In this document: positions 37,200-49,439 of the stretch, in pieces
Position numbering within the stretch: the stretch's first letter is position 1
How the letters are laid out: every line of letters starts with the position of its first letter
Assembly (NCBI RefSeq): GCF_032884065.1
Contig: NC_088873.1
Location: forward strand, 4,864,964 to 4,928,963
DNA: 64,000 nt
Source: Artemia franciscana
Taxonomy: Eukaryota > Arthropoda > Branchiopoda > Anostraca > Artemiidae
Direction: 5' to 3'
Notes under the pieces: generated by a model
What the model saw: only the letters and a program-made list of their open reading frames with translations
What the model was told of the DNA's origin: nothing
The model's database searches: none
Translations under genes and position numbers: made by a program

Positions 37200-37307
37200 A
37201 TGATGTTTACAGGTGGTTCACATACGAAGAAAAGAACAAATAATTCAAGTAATAAGAAATCTTCATCTCAGGATAGAATTGAAAGAAGCCGACTTAACTG
37301 TCAAGAG
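37200..37307 (+). CDS. First coding exon of a CREBL2/REPTOR-BP-like bZIP protein (candidate)
   Basis: Two consecutive ATGs at 37200 and 37203 open a 36-codon frame ending exactly at a donor, caagag|gtaaat, in phase 0. It encodes a Lys/Ser-rich leader and then SSSQDRIERSRLNCQE. CREBL2 family proteins have 'K.KLERSRQSARE' immediately before the basic region 'CRARKKLR..YLEEL', and the exon ends at the same place. CREBL2 and its fly relative are small bZIP transcription factors acting in nutrient and TOR-related gene control. The next exon, which should begin with CRARKK-like residues, was not found in the remaining 27 kb, so the intron may extend beyond the window. Identity is moderate because only the edge of the bZIP domain is visible. 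Confidence 0.45.
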
Positions 37308-37450
37308 GTAAATATTTAAAATTCTAATGTTTTATAAATTTAAAGGGGCAGCTGTTTCTAATATTCAAATGCTACCTGTTACTACAATTCGTCAACTTCA
37401 TCTGCACCAACAACTACTGCAGCTGTTGAAAATAAGAAATCAAAAACTTC

Positions 37451-37880
37451 GTATTTTGCATATAACGGGAATAGGATTTTTAAACATATTGAATTTTAGC
37501 TCATAATTCTCGTCAAAGCCGCACCCTTATCTGGGGAGTTTTAATTCCTGTTCCTAAGACTACTAATGCTACTATTAAGGCTAAGGGTATTAGAAGACAT
37601 TTTCAGATAATGTTGGGGGGGTGTCAAAGTTAATGGAAACAAGCTGCATGTATGCAAAAAAATTTGTATTTTGCATATAACGAGAATAGGATTTTTAAAC
37701 ATATTGAATTTTAGCGCATAGTTCTCGTCAAAGCCGGACCCTTATCTGGGGAGTTTAAATTCCTGTTCCTAAGACTACTAATGCTAATATTAAGGCTAAG
37801 GGTATTAGAAGATATTTTCAGATAATGTTGGGGGGGGTGTCAAAGTTAATGGAAACAAGCTGTATGTATGCAGGTCGTCA
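37451..37880 (+). repeat. 215-bp tandem duplication
   Basis: 'gtattttgcatataacg' starts at 37451 and 37666. Both units continue through 'ggatttttaaacatattgaa' and 'ggtattagaagacattttca'-type words to 'aatggaaacaagctg'. Divergence is about 5 percent. Confidence 0.9.
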
Positions 37881-38284
37881 AATGGCCCTATTTTAGGTTA
37901 TATCAAGAACGGGTTAAAGCATTAGGTTGAAACTTTCAGGGCATGCTGAGGGGTATGTTTAGCTAATAAAAAAAAAACACTCTGTGCATACTATTACCAC
38001 TAGTGGTAGTACCCCTACTGCTCTTAGTACTAATATTACTAAGGATAATGGTATTAATGTAGAAATTCCTGGGACTGTTGAGGGGGATGGTGGGTTAAAT
38101 CAAAACAAAATGTAAGGGAATCCAGGTTGTCAAAAGAGCAAAGATACAATTCATACAAAAGTGGAGCTGATGCTCCCAAAGCCATCTGAAGACCAGAACA
38201 TAATTTTTACTTTACTGAAACAAAAATACATTTTAAGTGTTTAACTTTGTTAGATCCAAAATTGTTATGACTTTAAGGAAAGAT
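37881..38284. other. Unassigned sequence
   Basis: Contains Thr/Asn-codon-rich words such as 'ctattaccactagtggtag', but frames are broken. Nothing is recognised. Confidence 0.35.
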
Positions 38285-39070
38285 ATCAATATATCAAACA
38301 GTTCGTAGTAACGAACTGTAAGTAAGGAGTGACACGGCTCAATACTAACCGAAACTCTAAAAAACAGAATATATAAGTTTCATCAAGTTTGGTCTTACCC
38401 ATCAAAAGTTAAGAGCCTGGGAAAATTTGCCTTCGAAAAAAGAGGAGAAAACTCCCTAAAAGTCACGAAATCTTAATGAAAATCACACAATCAGATTCAG
38501 CGTATCACAAAACCCTACTGTTAAGGTTTCAAGCTCCTTTCTGCAAAAATGTGGAATTTTGTATTTTTTGCCTGAAGAAAGATAACAGATGGGTGTTTAT
38601 TTGTTTTTTTGTTTTTTTTTTTGTTTTTTGTTTTCCCATGGGTGATCGTATCAACCCAGTGGTCCTAGAACGTTGCGAAAGTGCTCATTTGAACGGAAAG
38701 AGAATTTCCACAATGGGAGCGCTGGATTTCCCAGCAAAATTTAAAAAACAATCAGGAATTCAATTAAAAAACAAGTTTTTTCAACTCAAAGTAAGAAGCA
38801 ACATTAAAACTTAAAAAAAACTGAAATTACAAGTATATGAGGGGATTCTCCCCCTCGTCAATATCTCGCTCTTTACACTAAAGTATTTTTAGTAATTTCA
38901 AAAGAGCTATTAATTATAATTGATCGACTTTTGGGATTCAGGCGGCATTCTTAAAGAATTGGAGCAAAATTCAAACTTTAGTGTGAAGAGTGAGGTAATG
39001 GCGAGGGGAAAAACCTCTTTTATTATGTGTATGAGGGAGTTTCTCCTAGTCAGATCCACGCTCTTTACAC
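38285..39070 (+). repeat. Dispersed composite repeat, 5' end plus fold-back part
   Basis: Starts with a hairpin-forming 'gttcgtagtaacgaactgt' and 'aagtaaggagtgacacgg'. It runs through the 'gggtgatcgtatcaacccag' and 'gtggtcctagaa' region to fold-back ends with 'cgctctttacactaaagt'. The same order of blocks occurs at 57950-59095 and in reverse at 42325-40930. A 112-codon frame at 38476-38811 is not conserved in the other copies. Confidence 0.75.
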
Positions 39071-39244
39071 TAAAGTTAGAATTTTGTTAAATAATGGCCG
39101 ATATTAACAATAATTTATTTGTGTTATTTTTGCGGCCAATCTTAACATTTAATATTACCTTAAGCAACCTTTTAACTAAAATCTTCATGTGATAATAAAC
39201 CAAAGTTGTAATACGTTTTTGGCTTGTGGTTGTTATTAAATAAG

Positions 39245-41564
39245 AAAAAAAAAGTTTTTTCTAACTGATAGTAAGGAACAACATTAAAACTTTAAAGTAA
39301 CAGAAATTATTTCGTATATGAGGAGTTGCTCCCCTCTCGATACTTCACTCTTTAAGCTAATGTTTGACTTTTTGTTCTAATTACTTAAGAATGACTCCTA
39401 GCACAAAAGTACCGTTTATTTAGAATCATAAGCATTTTACCAATCTACAAACATTTTAGCGTATTTTTCGGTAGAAAAAGAGCACGGATGGGTGCTTATT
39501 TTTTGTTCGTTTTTTTTTTGTTTTCCCCAGGGACGATCGTATCAACCCAGTGGTCCTAAAATATAAGAAGCTTACACAAAATTCGAACAGAAATTAAAAG
39601 TTTGATTGCCCTTTTTAACTGACCGAAAAATTAGAGGGCAACTAAGCCTCCTCCCCCGCCACTTTTTTTTCCTGATCAAAATTTTGAGATAGCCATTTTG
39701 TTAATCATAGTTGAAAGGTCCAACAACTATGCCTTTGGGGTAAAATTTGACCCCCCCCCCCCACAGCTCCAGGGGAAAGGTCTTCAAGTTATAAAATTTG
39801 CCTATTGTTTCCGCATAGTATTTGTTATTGGGATGCTTGCATACATTTATGGGTGAGGGACGGGAGACAAATTTTCTGCTGATGGTGGAATGGTGGAAAT
39901 ATTTCATGAGGAAAGTTTCCAGGGAGAGAATTTGTCAGGGGTAATTATACACTGCGGGAATTTGCCAGAATTCTTGTACAAAATTCTTTTTATTTGTCTT
40001 GCTTTCTCTTTTCCGTCGTCAATTTTAGGCGCGGAGCAGTTAAGAGTAATTGTATGGGGTAAATTTTCCCGGGTTTGAATTGAATTGTATAGTTGATATA
40101 TCCATGATAAGGGGGTTCTCCGTTGAGATGGGGTCAGATTTCCTGGTATTATTTAAAAAATGATCAGAAAATAAATGAAAAAATCAAGTTTTTTCTACTG
40201 AAAGTAAGGAGCGACATTAAAACTTATAACGAACAGAAATTATTCCGTATATGAAAGTCCTCTCCTGAACGCCTCGCTCTTTACGCTAATGTTCGACTCT
40301 TTCTCACAGCTCTATTTATTTAAAACAATAATAAACTCTAGCGTAAAGAGCGAGGCGTTGAGGATGGGACAACCCCTGTCCTCTCTACTAGTGTCGTTAC
40401 TATCAAGGCTTCAGACATTATTATCGATGTTATGCGCGCTGCAAAAGCATTTTCCAGTCCTTCTGTGTGTGTGCTCTTTCGAAGCGTAATGTTCAAAGAG
40501 CTTCGTCTCGTAATATGACACCAATGGCACAGAGCATGTCAGATAGAAAGCGGCTGCTTAAACTGATGATGCAACTGGACAGCTGATCTGATCAGAAGAG
40601 GTGGTCTCAATCTCTTTGGCCGACAGGGTTGTAACATGCACTGACCTATTGACGCAACCTTCCTGTCCGTTTTGGCTCCTACGAACAGAGTGTTGAGAAA
40701 ACCGTAAAGATGAGGCTAGGCAATCAGGATTGTGTACTGTCTCCCCGTGGTTTTTGGAATGGTGATACACATCCATTTTTTTGTTTAATATATCTAGCTT
40801 CACTTTTAATTAAAGCTGCTGCAGCTCCCACGATAGCTTCCTTCTTCTGTTCTACGTCAAAATTTTTTTGGCCTCGTGTAATATTCGTCGAGAATTGTAT
40901 GAGCTTTGCTCTTAGCGTAATTACATAAAAACAACTAGTTTTTTTTTTAACTGAAAGTAAGGAGCGACATTAAAACTCGAAACGGACAGAAATTATTTCG
41001 TATATGAAAGAGACTTTCCCCTCCTCCTTTCCCCCTCCTTTCCTCTCTTTGAGCTAAAGTTTTTGTTGTTTTAAAAATTAGAGGAGTGAGAAAAAGTCAA
41101 AAACTTGCAGCCCTTCCCCTGGGACTGTGAGGGATTAAGTCTTCCTCAAAGACATAGTTATTAAATTTTTAGACTATGTTAAACAAAATGGCTATCTCAA
41201 AATTTTAGTCCGGCTACTTTAGGAAAAAAGCATGGGAGAGGGCCTAGTTGCCCTCCAATTTTTTTGGTCACTTGAAAAAGGAACTAGAACTTTTAATTTC
41301 CGTTCGAATTAACCCTTTCGCAACATTCTAGGACCACGGGGTCGATACGATCACTCCTGGGAAAAGAAAACGAAGAAAAAACAAATAAACAAATAAACAA
41401 GTATCCACGATCTTTCTTCTGGCAAAAAAATACAAAATTTAACATTTTTTTAGATGGACTCTTCAAACCTCTATAGAAAGGTTTTGTGATAAGCTGAACC
41501 TGATGGTATGATTTTCATTAAGAATCTGTGAGTTTTAGGGGGTGTTTACCCCTTTTTTCCAAAC
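39245..41564. repeat. Cluster of dispersed fold-back/composite repeat copies
   Basis: At least three partial copies are present. 39245-39430 is a fold-back half. 39500-39900 is a 'gatcgtatcaacccagtggt' block plus a ~278-bp module. 40180-40400 is a fold-back with opposed 'cctcgctctttacgcta' and 'tagcgtaaagagcgagg' at about 40268 and 40340. 40930-41564 is the reverse-strand end of another copy, which continues at 42141 after an insertion. Copies differ in divergence, so the family has moved repeatedly. No protein-coding capacity is conserved. Confidence 0.7.
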
Positions 41565-41576
41565 TAAGGCAAATTT
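41565..41576 (+). repeat. 12-bp target-site duplication, left
   Basis: 'taaggcaaattt' occurs here and again at 42141-42152, flanking the inverted ribozyme-motif element. The host is the composite repeat, whose sequence is continuous if the insertion is removed. Confidence 0.8.
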
Positions 41577-41664
41577 AAAATAGCGACGAAGACCACACTG
41601 CCTTTCCATAACAACAAGTACAAAGTAGAGACAATAGGGAAAATCTTTTCAAGACAGTGGAGAT

Positions 41665-41720
41665 TATTTCTGTGGATATTTCGGCCCTATGTCCAAGGGC
41701 CATCTTCAGCACAATAAAAG
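41665..41720 (-). ncRNA. Hammerhead-like ribozyme motif (minus strand)
   Basis: On the minus strand: gtgCTGAAGAt, a 6-bp GC-rich stem (GGCCCT/AGGGCC), then GAAA-TATC and cacag. Core CUGANGA and GAAA are intact. UGUG can pair with CACA as stem I. One extra base sits between the core and stem II. Confidence 0.5.
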
Positions 41721-41731
41721 AATAAGAGAGA

Positions 41732-41845
<114 letters not shown>

Positions 41846-41970
41846 GAACTTACACCAAATTGCGAGCATTAAAATGCTTAAAATGCTAGGGCTATTTTTT
41901 AAAAAAAAGTTTTAAAAAGTGTTTTTTTAATTATTTAGTTTTAATGCTCACAATTTGATGTAAGTTCATT

Positions 41971-41973
<3 letters not shown>

Positions 41974-42016
<43 letters not shown>
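41974..42016. repeat. (TA)n microsatellite, right arm
   Basis: About 21 TA dinucleotides. This is the shorter counterpart of 41735-41842. Confidence 0.95.
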
Positions 42017-42019
<3 letters not shown>

Positions 42020-42030
42020 TCTCTCTTATT

Positions 42031-42085
42031 CTTGTATTGTGCTGAAGACGGCCCTCGGACATAGGGCCGAAATATCCACAGAAAT
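42031..42085 (+). ncRNA. Hammerhead-like ribozyme motif (plus strand)
   Basis: CTGAAGA at 42042-42048. Stem II GGCCCT/AGGGCC is at 42050-42055 and 42063-42068, with a 7-base loop. GAAA is at 42069-42072, then TATC with the putative cleavage site after 42076. TGTG (42038-42041) pairs with CACA (42077-42080) as stem I. Stem III would be minimal (A-UA-U), as in short-stem-III motifs of Penelope-like elements. The extra C at 42049 and tiny stem III make activity uncertain. Confidence 0.5.
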
Positions 42086-42140
42086 AATCTCCACTGTCTT
42101 GAAAAGATTTTCCCTATTGTCTCTAGTTTGTATTTGTTGT

Positions 42141-42325
42141 TAAGGCAAATTTTCTCTTAAATTTTGATGAAACTTTTATATTTAAAATCAGCATGAAAAT
42201 ATGACAATTTTGATGTATCTGTTTGCATCAAAATTCCGTTTCTTAGAGTTTCGGTTACTATTGAGCAGGGTCGCTTCTTCCTTACAGTTGGTTACCACGA
42301 ACTGTTTGATAAGCTCTTTTAAAAG
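42141..42325 (-). repeat. 5' end of the composite repeat interrupted by the inverted element
   Basis: Reverse-strand copy of the block starting 'gttcgtggtaaccaactgta' and 'aggaagaagcgaccctgc'. It continues the copy that stops at 41564-41576. Confidence 0.7.
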
Positions 42326-42741
42326 CCGTCTATACATGTTTAAAAAAAAACTTGAGCTTTAAAAATTCCAACTGTGTTAAATTTAAGTGGAGTACAATAT
42401 CAGATGTACAGTGAAACTTTCTTGGGCCAAAATCGATGTTTCTCAGCGGGGTATTTCCAAACTCTACTATTACTATTTTAAAATGTTTTAAAAGGTTTTT
42501 ATCATCCAAGATTTCTACTCTAGCTTTTAATCTTTAAACAATAAAATTAAATTCTGACTAAAGGCTACTTCAATGAGTTCTACCCCCATCTTATAAACAA
42601 TACAGAATGGTAAGTGTAGACTTCTACTGTTGTTTAAATCTTATCTGAATTCTTGGCTAAAGCGTGGAATGTTGTCTTGTTCTTGCCAGTTTCAAACTTT
42701 TTCCAGAGCGGCAATTTTGTTTATGGTTCTTCAAAACAATC

Positions 42742-43080
42742 ATTCATAACTGACAATAGAAGGGCTTTCAATTTATTAAAAAAGAATATATGCCAAATGT
42801 GTAAAATAGGTTTAAAATGGAGTGAATTTGTGTGGAGTTGAAAAACTACAACATAAATTCATAACTGACAATAGAAGGGCTCTCAGTTTATTAAAAAAGA
42901 ATATATGCCAAATGTGTAAAATAGGTTTAAAATGGAGTGAATTTGTGTGAAGTTGAAAAACCACAACATAAATTCATAACTGACAATAGAAGGGCTCTCA
43001 ATTTATCAAAAAGGAATATATGCCAAATGTGTAGTATAGGTTAAAAATGGAGTGAATTTCTATGAAGTTGAAAAGGACCA
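42742..43080 (+). repeat. 115-bp tandem repeat, three copies
   Basis: 'attcataactgacaatagaa' starts at 42742, 42857 and 42972. The third copy is more diverged. The unit includes 'ttattaaaaaagaatatatg' and 'aatggagtgaatttgtgt'. An open frame in the first copy is not kept by the others. Confidence 0.92.
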
Positions 43081-44254
43081 CGACGAAGTTCCCACTATCC
43101 ACTTTATGGTGTATATCATATACTCATCCACATATCCATTATTGTTTTATTACGCTTTAACACACTTTCTCAGCCTCATAACTCTTCGTTCCACACACGA
43201 TATTCGTGGTATTCTTCGTTCCACATAAAATAAGCTAGAAGAAGTACAAAAATGGCTCCTAAGAATTATCTTTGCTTAAGGCTCACAGTATACAATATTA
43301 GTTAAGGGTCTATTCAGTGATTTTGCGTAAATCCACATGTCTTCGTGGATGTATAACTTGGAACATGGTGTAATATGTGTAACACGGTGTAATATATTGG
43401 AATTTGAAAACTGGTGCTGTAAATGCTTTAGTCGATTATCAGTACTCTGAAATGTACCGATAACATGCTGAATCCTTGTGTCCTTGTGTTTCGGGTTGTC
43501 GGGTTGAATCCTGAATCCTTGTGTTTCGGGTTGTCAAAACACTCTGTCTGGTACCTTAGAACCCCGATTCCAAGGTGATTGGTCAAAAAACCACAAATCT
43601 TTGTTTATTCAATCAGTAGATTTTATTTTAAATAAAATCCACGTATCATTTCATCTCCTCGAGAAATAACTCCAGTTGCCTAGAAGTGAGGTTAAATCTC
43701 TCTGGCTAAAGACATTAAACCAGTCATTAAAGCAACAGAAATGTTTTTGTTACTAAAATGTTTATTAGAATTCACCCAAGAGCATATTCAAAATCGGCTA
43801 AAATTTGTCAAGTAGATATGCTTATTTTTCAATCAAAAAAGTGGGGGATCTCTCATGTCAACTTCTGAATTATTTCTGGATTAAAAGGTCGTTTCTTATT
43901 ACTTCAAGTCGGGGAAGACTGAAAATTCCATCAGAATTAGAACATTCTACCGCTTAGTACCCTATTTTCACCCAATTACGCTTAGAAGGGGAGTGAAAAC
44001 CAGAATATTTATTCTGTATTTGATACAATGTTGATACAGTATTTGGTGTATTGTAAGGTCGCTTCCTTTTAATTCAAACCTTGAGATACCTAAAAAGACA
44101 TCAGTATTACACAACTTCATCATTTAAATACCATTTATGGGATTGGTACAAAGTGAAAGAGTTCTCCAATTCTGATTTCATTTTCAGTCTCCTCGGACTT
44201 AGATTTTGATTACCTGTGAACTATTTGGTATGAATTCACTGAGAAGCTTATTAA
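43081..44254. other. Unassigned intergenic sequence
   Basis: No coding exon is recognised. A small duplication of 'gaatccttgtgtttcgggttgtc' lies at about 43470-43545. The rest looks single-copy in this window. Confidence 0.4.
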
Positions 44255-44885
44255 CTAATATATTGTGGTTAACTGGTTTGTGAAGGTCCACGAGAATTTA
44301 ATTTGGCCAGGAATTAGACTTTTCGAGGATAATTCCAATATGTCGAGAAGAGAAACAAGGTAGTGGGAATTAGAAGCGGATTTTAGGTTCCCTAATTGTC
44401 TAAGGTCAGTAAGTGGTACGATTTTTCCCTTTAGCCAATATCCAAGGAATTCTTCATATAGTTTAGAGAACATAAGAACGAGACAAAAGGCTGAACGCCG
44501 TCAAAACTAGGCTTTCCATTTTTTTTCCAGAGGGCTTACGAGATGACACCCTGCCTCCATATCTTTGGACTTGCCCGGATTCAGTAATCTTATTGAAAGA
44601 AACAGAGATAGGGCATTGAAAGGAAGTCACTGAAAGCACTAATAAAGGAAACGGGATATCCACAGGACAAATACTTCTTTTTCTAAGTTTCCCAGTTCTT
44701 CTTTCTATCTCAGATGGGAAAACAGAGGGATAAGAAGGAGAAAATTCACCTGTTCTTAATTGATAAGACAATACTGGAAGGCTATGGACAGTGGAAGAGA
44801 GGAATATGTTAAGAACTTTGGCAGTAACACGAGGGAACTCAAATAGGCTGAAGTTACACCGGTCTGACCTCCTTCCACACATCAT
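44255..44885 (-). pseudogene. LINE reverse-transcriptase N-terminal fragment
   Basis: On the minus strand one frame contains 'PISVSFNKITESGQV', typical of the 'P...IFN.....G..P..WK' block before the fingers. After frameshifts a second frame reads FSKLYEEFLGYWL, then LRQLGN and SNSHYLVSLLDILE. These match the '(F/L)SK..E....' and 'RQFG...G.ST.H.LV.L.D' motifs of CR1-like RTs. The frame breaks just after the position where the motif A Asp is expected. Clearly dead; neighbouring sequence gives no 3' end. Confidence 0.7.
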
Positions 44886-45329
44886 TTTAACCTCGGAAAA
44901 TCGAAATTTTTTTCTTTGACCTTATTTTTGTAGAAGGATTGAAGACTATTTACGAAGTTCTCATTTTATTGTCTTTTTAGTTTATTAGGTTCATCCAGTT
45001 TAACATTTCCGAAAGATTTAATTTACTTCTAATTAGCGTTTTTAAGGGACCTATTAATGAAGGTTTTATCAATGGAGCAGCTTTTAAATCTTTTTCTGGG
45101 AAACAAATAATATATATATCAATTAGCTTTTTGGGGAAAGTAGTAATTAATTCATCACGAATTTTTTCAATTTTAAATTTTAGACTGATCTTTAGTATTC
45201 AGCCATGTACCAAAGAAAGAAGGCCGGAATTTGAAGAGGGCGGTAGGAGCAATAGACTACTGAGGAAGAATGCTTAAAAGCTGAAGAAGGAGATAAAAGA
45301 AGGGAAAAATGGTGACTCCCATTCTACGG

Positions 45330-45726
45330 AGGAAAATTAATTAATACTTATTTAAGTATTTATTTTGATTGCTTATTTAATGAAAGTAATCAATTGACTT
45401 ATGTTTAAGGCGTTTTCTCATTGCAGAAATTCATCTCTGGTTTACTTATGTATGAATATGATCATGTTGTATGCGTGTATAAGGTTTTGCTTCGAACAAT
45501 TTTGTTTTTATCTTTCCATGATTTCCGTTCGTTTTGATTTTGTTTCATTCTTGTTTTGTCTTTGGTTTGTTTATATTTTTGTGTTTTATTTGATGTTTAT
45601 TGGCCATTTGTCTCCTAATAGGCTATAATTGGTCATGTCTGCTTCTTTATTTATTTTTTCCATCCTATGCTCCGTCCATTTCAAGTTCTGTAGACAAGTT
45701 TTCAATTAAATAAATAAATAAATATT
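45330..45726 (+). mobile_element. Probable LINE 3' untranslated tail
   Basis: T-rich non-coding sequence ends 'gttttcaattaaataaataaataaatatt', a (TAAA)n-type tail like the one on the minus-strand LINE ending near 50785. No RT coding is directly attached. Confidence 0.4.
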
Positions 45727-47311
45727 ATTAGTAAAACACGCCACTCTTTCTCTATTCTGTCAATATTCATACAAAATTCCGAATTATTCTTTTTTTGGCT
45801 CAATAGTTTATCTATCATTGGTTTTCATTAACTAGTCATAATTTTGAAAAAGCAGTGTTAATTTGATTTATATAACTCTAAGCGTCAATGGTGGGCTTGT
45901 CAGGATACCAAAAGACCTGTGGCAAATTAAATTCAAAGCACACTTCTGATGCTGTTTTTGCACTTGTCGGGCATGTCTTTTAACACATGGACCTTTTCGG
46001 CTCATTTGTTACATTTTTCGGAGTTTACAAAGTAAAATATAATTAACGAAAATGTTTACATATTTTTAAAACTTGGTTAAGTCAGCCCCCCCCCCCCCCA
46101 AAAAAAAATGTAATAAAAGCAATATAAATCACGAACAGGATACTCAAACGAAACCAAATGAGGACAATCCAAAACATCCTGGAAATTAATTAGGAATAAA
46201 AACAGCATTACAGTCCAATAAAAAATGTACTAAGAAATGCGTTCTAGGAAACAAGCCCTAGAAAATTATTAACGTTGGTTAAGGACTCATTTAGGAAGTT
46301 AAAATTCTTCAAAAAAATGGAGAGAGTGCTGATTCGTCTTTAAACTTCAAAATTTGAGTAAAAAGTGCGAATTTAAAATAAAAATCAGATATTTAGTGTT
46401 ACTGCTACATAATCTTTGATCACACTCGAAAATCAGCTGTGTCAACCAAACCATTATTGTGCCGATACCCAAAACATATAAATAAACATTTTTTTGCATA
46501 TTGTCATGAATCTTAATTGAAATAATTTTTTTAATAATATTGAAAAAAAAGTAGGGCAATAAAACTTTCATCTTCTCTTTCCCACAAATATGCAGAAATA
46601 GCCTAGGCGTATTTGAAAATAGAATAGCCTTGTATTGTATTCAGTAGTATCCCAAAAGTCAATCGGCCCTCCTCCAATGAAATCTAAAAGTATTCCTTAG
46701 CTCAAAATAGAGTTAAGGCTTAGATCCAATCTTTACCTAGATCATTCATTCAATCCACTTATTCCCTTATATTATCACCTTTCATGTGTTCGCTATGAGG
46801 CAAAAATGTTAATACTCTTTCCAATTACTTATGTACATGTAAGCTGCTTCATTTCATAGGCAGGGCAATGACACTGCCTAAGTAAGGAACGATGTTGCCA
46901 CAAAATATTTTTATTTTCTGGTTTGTTTCAGACCAGGAGACTTTGTATAAAAGGATTTGTCGTAGAAACTTCAAAAAGGGCTCCTTCGATTGGAAATTGT
47001 GAGAGCTAGTGCCCTTTTTAATAGTCGACCCTCCATGCACATCATTGATCCAAACATATCAAATCGACAAACATCCCAAACATCTAGAAATTAATAGCCT
47101 AAGTAATAGTCTATAAGGATAACAACAAATTTAAAACTAATCTTTGTTTTGGAGTTTGGTTACCACAGGAAATATTTAAACAATATTAAAAAAACTTGTT
47201 GGGCCTTACCCATCATTAATTCATAGAGGGAGACTTTGAAGATATCGGGAATCTCCTATTCCTAGAAGTGAATTCTATAGCGTTTGGGGATGTGATAGTG
47301 GCCAGGCTGCC
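45727..47311. other. Unassigned intergenic sequence
   Basis: No gene or clear repeat is recognised apart from a C-run/A-run at 46086-46109. Scattered words near 46930-47035 ('gattggaaattgtgagagct', 'gcccttttt') resemble the ~278-bp module. Confidence 0.4.
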
Positions 47312-47515
47312 TAACTTGCAAACAAAACCGCACTATTGGTAAATATATGTAAAAGGAAAAGGGACATTTATCTGAAAAACAAAATGGGCACACGCCCCAA
47401 CACATTTCTTCTTCCAGATAAATAAGGCTTATTTGCTAATCACCTCAAACTTGATCCTTCTTCTTTTCTTATTACTCTACTGGCATTTTTCAACCTTTTA
47501 CTTACTACTGGTTTA
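47312..47515 (+). pseudogene. LINE ORF2 fragment, inverted copy of 52151-52354
   Basis: 204 bp, nearly identical to the reverse complement of 52151-52354. It translates as part of a LINE ORF2 between endonuclease and RT, ending with 'LITLLAFFNLLLTTG'. One stop lies before 'GLFANH'. Both ends are abrupt. Confidence 0.7.
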
Positions 47516-48097
47516 CTGCCTATTGAAATTAGGAACCGTGAAATTGACTTTTCCAATTTTTTTTTTTAGAAAACAACACACTTCAAAACACATGTAACAA
47601 ATATGTGGCGCCGACAATTAGGTACCAAAATTTATCACTCGGTGTGCTAGAGAAATATTTCGGACTCATCTTTCGTCGTAAAGTTCTAGAAATTCTTGTT
47701 CAATATGAAAAACCTAATGTGGAGATTCTATTCCCATTTGAAGACAACTTATGCATTTCCTCCGCAAAAATACAGATAATTATGAGAGGGATAAGAAATA
47801 TTAACGGGACTATGACGGGAGAAAGGAATTTAAGAAAATGGACACTAGACTCCAATTAGAAGTTGAAGGTGACTTAGTTTGTGGAACAAAGTAATCAGAG
47901 GAAAGTAAAAAAGACCAAAGAGATGAATCAAAGAAATTTGATTTACCAATTCAGTCTGTGATGGTGGAAAGTAAAAATATGGGAGAATTACAAACCACGG
48001 GAAGAAAAAAGAGGTTCGGGGGAGCAAAAAGGTCTAGAACCCATTGGCAATAAACAAAATTTGTCAAAGGATAGAACTTGATCAATAACAACGGGTT
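47516..48097. other. Unassigned, possible unrecognised coding frame
   Basis: A 'ttttttttttag' acceptor-like tract at about 47558-47569 precedes an open frame running to 47857 (from ATG 47605, 84 codons). No domain is recognised and no donor supports it. Could be LINE-derived. Confidence 0.25.
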
Positions 48098-49118
48098 GTG
48101 GAAAGGTTGGGAGGTATTGATTTTCGGGTTGCATTGGAAAGACTTGAAAAGGAATCTGGAATTGGTTCTATCTCTTACAATAGCCTTAGAGCGCAAATAA
48201 AAATACCCTCAAATCCATTCAAATCCGCTGTTGTAACTGTCCGTAAAGGAGTCAGGCAAGGTTCGGTTATATCTCCAAGTTTGTCAGCAGAACAATAGTG
48301 TTCATTGTTGGCAGAACAAGTGTTCTGGCGGTGCAAGTCCGAATAGCTACGTCTTGTATTTCAAAAGAGATTGATATTTCGTTGATGACATATGCTGACG
48401 ACTTGCTGAATTTGAACAGGCCCACTGATCGACTATCGACGAATTTTGATGACTTGACTAGGGAATACAATAACGTAGGTTTGTCGTTTAATGTGTCAAA
48501 GTCTTCCGTTCTTGTTTTTCAATACGGAGCACTGCAAAGAAGAAATCCCTTTGGGCGATTCAGTTGTAAAACCATCTGAAAGCATTACTTACCTTGGTTT
48601 ACTAATCGTTCGAAGCCTCCATTCCACCGGGACGCTGCTTCTGTGCCACGTAAAAGTGAAAATCCGGAGCGCGTACGGGTCAATTATTAGTAACAGACGT
48701 TGGTGCTGCCGTAAATATCTTGCGTCACTGTATAATGGCATTGCCCTTCTACATATATCGTGTATAGCACCTTTTGGAAATACCTATCATCCGCTCAATT
48801 TGCAAATTAAGAGTTCTGTTTTTACGATTCGCGAAGTTCCTTCCGAAACTTCCACTATGGACGAGTAACTCCTATATCATGTATAATTACGGTGTATCCG
48901 ATCCAACAGTCTGTATCAACTGTGTCGCCGAGAATTTTCTATAAAAAAAAAAACCCTAAGGTAAGAGTAAACCCACGGCTAGCCATCCTGTGCCAGTAGT
49001 TTTGTTGTGTAAATACGTTTGGTGGTGTTCCTTAGTATGACTTTTTTTTTCTTTTTCCTTTTTTATACTCAGTTCTAATTCCATTTGGATTTTGGACAGT
49101 AAAATTACTTACTTACTT
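48098..49118 (+). pseudogene. LINE reverse-transcriptase 3' half with TTAC-type tail
   Basis: Frame 1 ends with 'VRKGVRQGSVISPSL' (RT motif B). A second frame holds 'LMTYADDLLNLNR', an intact YADD motif C, and 'NVGLSFNVSKSSVLVF'. A third contains 'SITYLGLLI' and 'YGSIISNRRWCCRKYLASLY', the C-terminal conserved block, to a stop at 48866. The 3' UTR ends near 49118 in 'ttacttacttacttaatt'. Two frameshifts separate the motifs. It is a 5'-truncated relic, of the same broad clade as the minus-strand element at 50.8-52.35 kb. Confidence 0.8.
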
Positions 49119-49439
49119 AATTACTCTATCATCCCTAAGGAGTATTTGGTCTATTTTTTGGGGGGGAGGAGTCCCTTCAAGGAGCCATGAATGATGACCG
49201 GTTTCCTCAACGTACATCCCCGTCACCAAGATAATGCCTTTTCAATTTTCGGTCTCAGGGAGATACTCTCTCCCATTACCAGTAACTTCATATCTCGCCC
49301 AAACCTTTACCTAGTAACCACATTCACTGTTCTTGCTCTTCATGGAAATCAAAAATTAATTTATCCAAATTTTATTCCTTAAGCTATGTACCTAAGTTTC
49401 ATACTCAGCTAGTATCAACGCGCATTCATTATTCGATAT

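Noticed and set aside
38476..38814. 112-codon frame as a gene
   Set aside because: It lies in a dispersed repeat whose other copies do not keep the frame.
44463..44885. 140-codon minus-strand frame as a complete novel protein
   Set aside because: Parts of it match the pre-finger block of a LINE RT and the continuation is in another frame, so it is a fragment of a dead retroelement.
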